Assembly (NCBI RefSeq): GCF_008698145.1
Contig: NZ_RZNZ01000002.1
Coordinates: forward strand, 113,554-177,553
Origin: Bifidobacterium vespertilionis
GTDB lineage: Bacteria > Actinomycetota > Actinomycetes > Actinomycetales > Bifidobacteriaceae
Direction: 5' to 3'
DNA: 64,000 bases
Shown here: positions 32,892 to 42,000 of the stretch, piece by piece
Layout of the letters: each line of letters opens with the position of its first letter
How positions within the stretch are numbered: the stretch's first letter is position 1
Position numbers and translations under genes: made by a program
Notes under the pieces: model-generated
Told to the model about the DNA's origin: nothing
Databases searched by the model: none
What the model saw: only the letters and a program-made list of their open reading frames with translations

Positions 32892-35647
32892 ATGACGGAT
32901 ACGCCACGCAGGAAGAAGCTCATTGAGACCGGCATTCCGCTCAAGAAGATCAATGAGGAGTCCGCCCGCGAGAAGTCGCTTCGGCATGGCTTGCCGTCCA
33001 CACTGCACCTGTACTGGGCGCGCCGGCCTCTGGCCACCACGCGTTCCATCCTGTTCGCACAGCTGGTCGATGACCCGTCCGCGCACCCGGACCGATTCCC
33101 CACGGCGGAGGCGCAGGACGCCGAGCGCAGCCGTCTGCACCAACTGATGGAACGGCTCGCCCGCTGGGAGAACGTCACCGACGCCGAGCTGTACCGCGAG
33201 GCCAACCGCCTGATCACGGAATCGTGCGGGGGGGGCTTGCGGTATTGGACCCGTTCGCGGGCGGCGGCTCCATTCCATTGGAGGCGCAACGGTTGGGCTT
33301 GGAGGCTCATGCCTCTGATCTGAATCCGCTGCCGGTTATTCTTAACAAGGCGCTCATCGATTTCCCGGCGCGATTCCGCGGGCAGGCGTCCGTCAATCCG
33401 GAGTCCGAGGTGTCCGCTGTCGACCGTGCCGAGGGCATGGCCGACGACATCCGTTATTACGGTCAGCTGCTGCGTGACAAGATGTTCGCCAAGGTGGGCC
33501 ATCTTTACCCCAAAGTCACGGACGATCAGGGAAATGAACACGCCGTCATCGCGTGGATCTGGGCGCGCACCGTCACCAACCCGAACCCGGCCAACCCGGT
33601 GCAGGTGCCGCTCGTGCGCTCGTGGTGGCTCAGCAAGAAAAAGGGCCACGAGGCGTGGATCAAGCCCATAGTCGAGGATGATGGATCGATTCGGTATGAG
33701 GTGCAGCATAATGCCGATGGGCCGAAGGGGGATGACGAGTGGACCATCAAAAATGGTAAGGGTGGCAGGTCCATTGTCGATGGCACTCCATTCACGTATG
33801 ACTATGTGCGTGAAGAAGGAGAGGCGGGACGACTCGGAGCGGTGCTCATTGGCGTAGTTGCCGAGACCAATCGTGGACGTCTGTATTGTTCGCCGGATGC
33901 CTTGCAAATTGATGCCGCGAATGTTCCGCGTATAGAAGATGCTGGCCTTGACGTGCCCATTGCCGAGAATCCACGTTGGTTCTCGCCTCCGCAATACGGT
34001 ATGTGTACCTTCGCGGATCTGTTCACCAACCGGCAGTTGACGGTGTTGACGACATTGGCGGATACCGTGGCCGAGGTGCGCGAGCAGGTGCTTGAGGACG
34101 CGCTCGCCAAGGGGCTGCCGCAGGGCGAGCCTCTGGATGCGGGTGGCACCAGCGCACAGGCGTATGCGGATGCCATCAGCGTGTATCTGTCCCTCGCCGT
34201 CAGCCGGCAGACCGATAGGTGCTCGTCTATCGCCAGTTGGCAGAATATTGGTGAGAAGATTCGTAACGTATTCGCTCGCCAAGCCATTCCCATGACATGG
34301 GACTTTGCCGAGGCTAATCCATTTTCATCATCATCAGGTAGTTTCTCAAGCAATGTGAATTGGGTTGCTGAGGCCATCCAGAACGTTCCCGCCCATCCCC
34401 AGTGCGAGGCGCATCAGGCCGATGCAGCCACGCGCGACTACACGAACGTGGTGGTGTCCACCGATCCGCCGTACTACGACAACATCGGCTACTCGGACCT
34501 GTCCGACTACTTCTACGTATGGCTGCGTCGTATGCTCAAGGGTGTGCTCCCGTCCACGGTGCGCACCACGCTCACGCCCAAGGCGCAGGAGCTGGTCGCC
34601 AACCCGTACCGTCACGGCGGTAGGGAGGGAGCGGCCGAATTCTTCGTGGACGGGTTCAACCATGTGTTCGCGCATATCCGCGAGACCGCGAACACCAGCG
34701 TGCCGATGACCGTCTACTACGCCTATAAGCAGCAGGATGAGAAAAGCGGTACTTCAACAGGTTGGTACGCATTGCTCGATGGCCTGATCAAGGCGGGCTG
34801 GGAGATCACCGCCACATGGCCGGTACGCAGTGAGCGAGGCGGACGTATGATCAGCGTCGGCACGAACGCGCTTGCCTCCTCCATCGTTCTCGCCTGCCGC
34901 CCGCGTCCGGAGGATGCGCCGTCGGTCACGATGCGCATCTTCAACAGCCTGCTGCGTTCCGAACTCACCGAGGAACTCAGAACTCTGATGGCGTCCGGCA
35001 TCGACCCGGTGGACCTCAATCAGGCGGCGATCGGCCCCGGCATCAGCGTGTACTCGCGTTACGCGCGCATCCGCGAGGCTGACGGCACCGACATGCCGGT
35101 GCAGAAGGCGTTGGAGATCATCAACCGCACCGTCGACGAGGTCATGGGCGACACCGACTCCGATTACGACCCGGACACGCGCTTCGCCGTGAAATGGTAT
35201 CAGTCGTACGGCTGGGAGCAGGAGAACACAGGCATGGCCGACCAGCTGGCCCGCTCCTGCGGCACCTCGCCCGACGCCTTGGTTCGCGGCGGCATGTTCG
35301 AGGCCGCCGGAGGCAAGTCGCGGCTCCTGACCCCAGCGGAGATGGACGATACGAACTGGCATCCGCTGCAGGACGACCATGTGAGCCTGTGGGAGGCGTG
35401 CATCCGCATGGCCGGCATCCTCGATGCCAAAGGCGTGGACAAGGTGGCACCCGTCATGGCCGAAGCCGGGGAGCTGCTGCCTCTGGACAGCATTCGTGCA
35501 CTGGGATTCCGCATGTACCACGAGGCCGAGAAGCGCAAGGACACTGAAGGTGCCATCCGCTTCAACAACCTTGTCTCCATGTGGGACGATCTCTCGCTCA
35601 TGGCGGCGAAGGAAACTGTCGTGCTGCAGGGCGAACTGGACGTGTGA
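32892..35647 (+). pseudogene. DUF1156 adenine-type DNA methyltransferase, frameshifted at a G8 tract
   Basis: The N-terminal part (RRKKLIETGIPLKKINEESAREKSLR...YWARRPLATTRSILFA) is the DUF1156 signature. After TESC, a run of eight G (33228-33235) shifts the frame to a stop at 33321-33323; one more G would join it to AVLDPFAGGGSIPLEAQRLG, the SAM-binding motif, and restore 918 residues. The catalytic NPPY-type motif appears as TDPPYYDNIGY (near 34459). Downstream sequence to 35647 is intact, with no other stop, which argues for recent or reversible loss. It would modify host DNA for self/non-self discrimination. The centre (about 33650-34380) is more AT-rich than its surroundings, suggesting mosaic origin. 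A sequencing error in the homopolymer is the main alternative. Confidence 0.85.
33228..33235 (+). repeat. Poly-G tract (G8) inside the methyltransferase gene
   Basis: Eight consecutive G after TGC at codon 112. Nine G (or six) would keep the frame. Homopolymer G runs of this length are classical slipped-strand phase-variation sites. Confidence 0.8.
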
Positions 35648-35686
35648 ACGGCAATACACAGGATTTGGGGATAAAGGAGTTCCATC

Positions 35687-38600
35687 ATGGCGATCAACAA
35701 CAGGGACCGTGTAGGCAAGGCGTTCGACTTCCTGTCCGAAGGGCTGGTCGACCCGGTCGACGAGGTGATGACCAAGGTCTACGGCACATTGGATTGGCCT
35801 GACGCATGGGCGCTCGCCGAGCAGCAGAAGTATGGATCGCCGTTGCGCAAGATGAGCAAGACGGACGTACAGGTGCAGCTGCATGCCATCACCGAGTACG
35901 GGCGCAACTTCAACGACATCCTCTCGCGTGCACAGCAGTCGTACGCATCCGAACTGCGTGAAACGCGCAACCAGTGGGCGCATCTGGAGCCGTTCACGTC
36001 CGACGAGGCCATTCGCGCCCTGAGCACCATCGAGCTGCTGCTCAACGCGGTCAATGCCCCGGATTCCGCGGCGGACGTGCGCAAGTTGCGCGACACGCTG
36101 CAGCGCACCGTGTACGAGGACCACACGCGCAAGGTGAGCCAGCGCAAGATCCTGTCCGTGGATGCCACGCAGGGCATGAAGCCGTGGCGCGAGGTCATCG
36201 CGCCGCACGAGGACGTTGCCAGCGGTCGGTTCACCGCATCCGAGTTCGCTGCGAATCTCTACGATGTGGCGGTTTCGAAGACCGCGTGCGTGCCCGGCAA
36301 CGCCTACGGAGACCCGGTGGAGTTCTACAACCGGACCTACCTCACCGAAGGCCTGCGCGACCTGCTCACGCGCGCCATCCGCAGGCTGGTGGGGGATAAT
36401 AGCGGTTCTCCCGTGGTGAACCTGCAGACCAACTTCGGCGGTGGCAAAACCCACTCGCTGCTCGCCCTGTACCATATGTTCGGTGAGAAGTCGGTGGTGG
36501 ATCTGTCATCCGACGTGCAGAACCTCGTCGCCGGGCTCGGCATCCAAGCATGGGCTCCGGGACTAGTGCATCGCGCGGCCATCGTCGGCACGCAGCTCAA
36601 CGTCGCCAAGCCTAGCGTCAAACCCGACGGAACGCAGGTGCACACCATCTGGGGAGAGCTCGCATGGCAACTGGGCGGTGTCGAAGGCTACGCCATGGTC
36701 GCCGAGAATGACCAGGCTGGCAAACCGCCGGCGGATTCCCTCGACCAGCTGCTGCGCCGGTACAGCCCGTGCCTGATCCTCGTCGACGAATGGGTCGCAT
36801 ACGCCCGTCAGCTCGTTGGCCGTGACGATCTGCCCGCAGGCACATTCGACGACCAGTTCACATTCGCCCAGACCCTGACCGAAGCGGCCGCCTCGGTGCC
36901 CCATTGCATGCTGGTGGTCTCCATCCCCGCATCCGAGGACGGTGGCAAGGCGTCCAACATGGAAGTGGGTGGCGAGAACGGTCAGGAGGCACTGAAGCGT
37001 CTGCAGATGATCGTGCGCCGCAAAGCCGACCAGTGGCGTCCCTCTACGCGCGACGAGTCTTTCGAGATCGTACGCAAGCGCCTGTTCGAGGAGCCGGACG
37101 CGCAGGCACAAGCGCAGATAGCGCTCACGGCCAAACAGTTCATGGCCATGTATCGCGCCGAGCCGAAATCGTACCCTGCAGAAGTGACGAGCTCCGATTA
37201 CGACAAACGCATCCGGTCCTCGTATCCGTTGCACCCCGAACTGCTGGACCGCTTGTATGAGGACTGGTCGAGTTTGGAGAACTTCCAGCGTACACGCGGC
37301 GTGCTGACACTGGTGTCGTCCATTATCCATGAACTGTGGGCGTCAAACGACTCAAGCCCGCTGATCCTGTCCGGCAACGTGCCGTTGGATTCCGAAACCG
37401 TTTACTCGAACCTTGCCCAGTATCTGCCCGACTCGTGGAAGGCCATCATTGACACTGACGTGTCCGGACCGCAGTCCACGGCCGCGCAGATCGACAACGA
37501 CCGTCCCGCGCTTGGCCAGCGTGTGCTGACCCAGCGCGTGGCGCGGACCGTGTTCATGGGTTCTGCGCCTCGCGCCGGCCTGCCCAACCGTGGATTGGGA
37601 GTTCAGCATGTGTGGCTTGGCACCGCCATGCCCGGCGACGTTCCCGGCAACTTCGGTACCGCCGTCAGCCAGCTGGAACAGCGCTCCACATACTTCTTTG
37701 CGGAGGGTTCCGCATACCGGTATAGTCTCCAGCCGTCCATCACCAAGACCGCGCGTGACTATGCGGAACGGCTGCGTGAAGACCCGGCGAGCGTCTACAA
37801 CGAGATCGTCTCCCGGCTCCAGCCGGAAGGGCTGGCGGGCAAGCGCGGCAAGTTCCGTCGCGTCTGCATTGCCCCGGAAGGCACAGACGGTATTCCGGAC
37901 ACCGATCAGGCCACGCTCGTCATCCTGCATCCCCGTTGGACGATCACCAAGGGCGAAAGCGACACCTCCGAAGCCAAGCAGTGGGTGCGCGACGCGATCG
38001 AGCATCGCGGTTCGGCGCAGCGATCCAACCGCAACATGCTCGTGTTCCTCGCGGCCGACCGCAGTCAGCTCACCTTCACCGAGGACGCGGCACGCTCCTA
38101 TCTCGGCTGGAAGCGCGTGGCCGACAGCGAGGTGCAGCTCAACCTGACCCATCAGCAGATCGAACAGGCTAGGAACGCGATGGCAGGATTCGACAGGACG
38201 TTGAACGATCGCATTCGCAACGCCTACTGCTGGTGCGTATATCCCGAACAGATCGACGCCAGGAGCGCGTACCGCCTGTCCGACGTCCGCATCCCCGACA
38301 GCGGCGGCGACTCCATGGCGCAGCGCACCGGCAGCAAACTGGCGACCGACGACATGCTCGTCGAGCATTACGCCTCCAGCTCGCTGGGAGAGGACATGCG
38401 CAAGTATCTCTTGTCCGCGTTCACCGACGGCGTGCTGCCAGTGAAAACCGTGTGGGAGTGCATCACTCGGTTCCCGTACATGCCCCGACTCGTCGACCGT
38501 GAGGTATTCGACCATGCCATCGAGGATGCGCCCAGTGCCATGCTGACGCCTGACGATCGCTTCGCGGTTGCCTCCGGACGGTATGAATCGGGGCATTTCC

Positions 38601-39091
38601 AGAACCTCATCGTCCCCGGCGTGACGGACACGGCACAGGCCGTGGTGCAGGTGACCGACTCCATGCTCATCGTGGACTGGGATACGGCACTGGCCGATCT
38701 GGAGGCCGTCAAGGCCGAACGGGAAGCCGAAAGCCTGCTTCGCATCAAGGAGCAGCCCGCCGAACCCGCCGTGCGGCGACCGAAGCATGCCACGCCCGGC
38801 TCCCAGCCGGTTGAACCGGCGGACGCGGTCGATCCGTTCCGTGAACCGGCTCCGGCGAGGAAAAGGCGCTACTACGCCACCGCCGAGCTCGACCCGGATT
38901 GGTTCAGCCGTGACCTCGCACGCATCAACGAGGGCATCCTCGACCAGCTCAAGTATGCCGGTGCGAGCATCTCCCTCAGTCTGGAGATCCATGCCGAAAT
39001 GCCGGGCGGATTCGACGACAACACCATCCGCATCATCGACGCCAGCGCCAAAACCCTGAAACTCGGCAACTCCGGGTTCGAGGAGGAATAA
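35687..39091 (+). CDS. DUF499 ATPase with N-terminal HEPN-like (Swt1) domain
   Basis: Encodes 1134 residues; AAAGGAG precedes the ATG. Residues about 5-130 (GKAFDFLSEGLVDPVDEVM...RNQWAHLEPFTSDEAIRALS) look like a Swt1-type HEPN domain and contain RX4H (R94-H99), the active-site motif of HEPN ribonucleases. The DUF499 ATPase follows: Walker A NFGGGKTHS (K254), Walker B CLILVDEW (about 361-368), then sensor-like segments. The C-terminal part (about 1040-1134) is a small beta-rich domain with RRYYATAELDPDWFSRDLARI. DUF499 proteins travel with DUF1156 methyltransferases in defence islands. The HEPN domain could act as an RNase effector or as a mere docking module. Its stop is 1 nt from the next ATG. 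Confidence 0.82.
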   Translation: MAINNRDRVGKAFDFLSEGLVDPVDEVMTKVYGTLDWPDAWALAEQQKYGSPLRKMSKTDVQVQLHAITEYGRNFNDILSRAQQSYASELRETRNQWAHLEPFTSDEAIRALSTIELLLNAVNAPDSAADVRKLRDTLQRTVYEDHTRKVSQRKILSVDATQGMKPWREVIAPHEDVASGRFTASEFAANLYDVAVSKTACVPGNAYGDPVEFYNRTYLTEGLRDLLTRAIRRLVGDNSGSPVVNLQTNFGGGKTHSLLALYHMFGEKSVVDLSSDVQNLVAGLGIQAWAPGLVHRAAIVGTQLNVAKPSVKPDGTQVHTIWGELAWQLGGVEGYAMVAENDQAGKPPADSLDQLLRRYSPCLILVDEWVAYARQLVGRDDLPAGTFDDQFTFAQTLTEAAASVPHCMLVVSIPASEDGGKASNMEVGGENGQEALKRLQMIVRRKADQWRPSTRDESFEIVRKRLFEEPDAQAQAQIALTAKQFMAMYRAEPKSYPAEVTSSDYDKRIRSSYPLHPELLDRLYEDWSSLENFQRTRGVLTLVSSIIHELWASNDSSPLILSGNVPLDSETVYSNLAQYLPDSWKAIIDTDVSGPQSTAAQIDNDRPALGQRVLTQRVARTVFMGSAPRAGLPNRGLGVQHVWLGTAMPGDVPGNFGTAVSQLEQRSTYFFAEGSAYRYSLQPSITKTARDYAERLREDPASVYNEIVSRLQPEGLAGKRGKFRRVCIAPEGTDGIPDTDQATLVILHPRWTITKGESDTSEAKQWVRDAIEHRGSAQRSNRNMLVFLAADRSQLTFTEDAARSYLGWKRVADSEVQLNLTHQQIEQARNAMAGFDRTLNDRIRNAYCWCVYPEQIDARSAYRLSDVRIPDSGGDSMAQRTGSKLATDDMLVEHYASSSLGEDMRKYLLSAFTDGVLPVKTVWECITRFPYMPRLVDREVFDHAIEDAPSAMLTPDDRFAVASGRYESGHFQNLIVPGVTDTAQAVVQVTDSMLIVDWDTALADLEAVKAEREAESLLRIKEQPAEPAVRRPKHATPGSQPVEPADAVDPFREPAPARKRRYYATAELDPDWFSRDLARINEGILDQLKYAGASISLSLEIHAEMPGGFDDNTIRIIDASAKTLKLGNSGFEEE

Positions 39092-39092
39092 C

Positions 39093-42000
39093 ATGCTACA
39101 GGAATCAGATCAGCAATCGGAGCAGCAACAGGCGCGGGCGATCCTCAAGGACAGAGGAAGCCGCTTTCTGGACTATCTTGCGGCTGTGGCGCAGACCTTC
39201 GCCACGCGGACTCCGCGTCGGCTGGAAAACAGCGAAGCATTCATCCTGTCCTCGCAGATTCCCGACCGATCGAATCTGGTGAGCGTAGGGCCTTTGGGCA
39301 CTGACCGTACGTGGCTGTCCATGAGACAGCCGAGCAAGCCCAAGCCTGTTGATGTCCCCCCGACGCTGGAACCGTATATCAATCGTCTCACCATTGTCAG
39401 GAGCACGCAGACGCCAAAGCTGAACCAACGCTTCGACGAACTGGAAGCGGCATGCGAACTCGGGACTCCGCACCCCTCGGCGGACGCATTCAAAGCTCGA
39501 GCGGAGACGAAACACGTTCGTGAGGCGTTTGCGACGTGGCGGGAAACCGTGTGGGCGCAGTGGAAGACCAGCGTGAAACCGCTGGAGGCGGCGCTGGACC
39601 TCTATCAGAAACTGTTCAACATGTATCTGCGGTTGGACAAGGACGCGGATTACGTGGAGCTGCTCTTTGGCCATTGCATCCTCACCTGGTCGGGACGGCA
39701 TGCTGTCGACTACCCCTTGGTGTTGACCGGCGCCCACATGATCTTCAAGGAAAGTACGGGCACCATACTCGTCGAGGCAACCGGGCCATCACGGATGTCC
39801 GTGGCGCCGTTCGAGGGCGCGGATCTGCTTGGCTACAACCTGCTCGCCCGGTATCAGGACACCTTCAACGACCATCCTGCCGACGTATGGGACGAAACAG
39901 AGTCGAACGAGCTGAGGCGCGTCATCGTCAGTCAACTGGGAACCGCTGCGCGCATCAACGATACTCTGGACATCAAGCCGGGGAACGAACCCGTGCTGCA
40001 GCGAGGATGGTGCCTGCTGATGCGCAAGCGCGTGGACAACACGAGCGCGTTCTACGAAGGGCTGTCCAGAAAGCTGCAGACATCTGACTACCTGCCCGAG
40101 GCGTTCTCCTCGATGTTCAGCGATGTTAGCACGGTACGGGCTGCCGTGGGTGACAAACACGACGACGAGCATGCCGACCGGCTGCTCATGCCGTTGCCCG
40201 CCAACGACGAGCAGCGACGCATCGTGCGCCAGCTTGACCGCAATTCGGGCGTCACCGTGCAGGGGCCTCCCGGCACAGGCAAGTCCCATACCATCGTCAA
40301 CCTGATCTCCCACCTGCTGGCGCAGGGCAAGCGCGTGCTCGTCACCGCGGAGAAAGCGCAGGCACTTGCCGTCTTGCACAACAAGATGCCGAAGGAAATC
40401 CAGGACCTTGCGGTGGCACCGATCGGCGACTCCGTGGCCGACGCCGAAATGCTGCGCCTTTCCGTGCAGCGCATGCAGGATTCCCTGACGGATCTGGACG
40501 TTGACGACGCGCGCCGACGCCTCGACGAACTGAACCGAACCATCGATGCGGCGGACGGCAGGCTTGCCGAGCTGAACCGCGGCCTCGCACAGTGCCTCGA
40601 GCGTCAGATGGACGAGTTCGAAACCACGGAAGGCTCCCTGACTGCAGCCCGCGTCGCCCAATGGGTGACGGCGAACGCGGCGCACAACGTCGTTCCGGAC
40701 CATGTGCCGTCATCCGCGTCCGTGCCGCTGCCCTGGAACGAATACAGCGAATATGTTGCACTCGCGAGTCGCATACGGGACGACGACGCCAGGGAAAGTT
40801 CCCTGAACCTGCCGAACCCGTCCGTGCTGCCCACCGGAGCGGAACTGGCATCGCTGCATGCGAAGCTCGAACGGATCCGAACCAGCGTGGAACACCTTGC
40901 GCACAGCGGTCTGGACATGCATGCCATCGACGCCTCGCCCGTGGAACACGTGGAATCCGTCGTAGAGATCGTACGCCCGTTGCTCGCGGAACTCACGGCA
41001 CTGGACGGACCATGGGAGCGAGAGCTTGGAGCAACGCTGCGCGACAGCCCCGAGCACCGCGAATGGCTGCGCAGCAGCCTTGCCCTGCTGCAGGATCAGT
41101 TGGACTCATGCATGCAGCTGTCCGGCCGTCTGCTGGGGCACACCGTGTCCGTTCCGGACGGCAATCCGAAGGACCAGCTCGATCTGCTCGAACAGTGGAC
41201 GCAACGAGCACGTCAGGGCAAGCGACTGCCGCGCTTCCTCAACAAGGAGCTGCGCGAATTCGGCGAATCCGTAACGGTGGACGGCTATACGCCGCAGACT
41301 GCTGATGAGCTGCAATTGGTCGCGGCATACATCCAAAGCCGGCAACGGCAGTCGGCGCTTCCGGTACTGGTGCAGCAGACCTTTGCAGGCCTGCCCATTC
41401 CCGTCCCGGAGTTCAACGGGTCATACCTGATGGCTTTGGCCAGTCTGACGAAGAGAACGTCCGCCATCAACGCATGGTGGCATGAGCGCTATGCTCCGGC
41501 GCAACGGTTGTTGCGCCCGTATTTCCCGTTTGGGGATCCGGTCGCCGATCTCGATGCGTTGCGCCACGCTGTTGAAGCGCTGGAATCGTCGGTGGCTCGG
41601 CGCAGCGAGCAGGAACTCGCGCAGCGGCTCGACGACGTGCAACGGTTGCTGGATGGGCACGCAGGAGCCGGAGAATCACATCTCTGGCGATCTCTGAACG
41701 AATGCCTTCATGCCAAGGATTACGAAGGCTGGCAGCGCGCACTTGACGAGGCGGTGCGTCTGGCAGGCGTGGCGCGGGATGCCGCACGCTTGCAGACCCT
41801 GCACGATCGTCTGGGTGCAGTGGCTCCGCAATGGGCCGATGCCATCATGGCATCCCATGGCAAGCAGGCCGTCTGCGAATCCGAACAGGATTACACGCTC
41901 GCCTGGCGTCTGGCGCAGGCCTGCGCATGGCTTGCGGAAATCTCGCGCGAAACGGAAACCGGACCGTGGATCGACGAATCCAGAACCGTCAGCGAAACAC

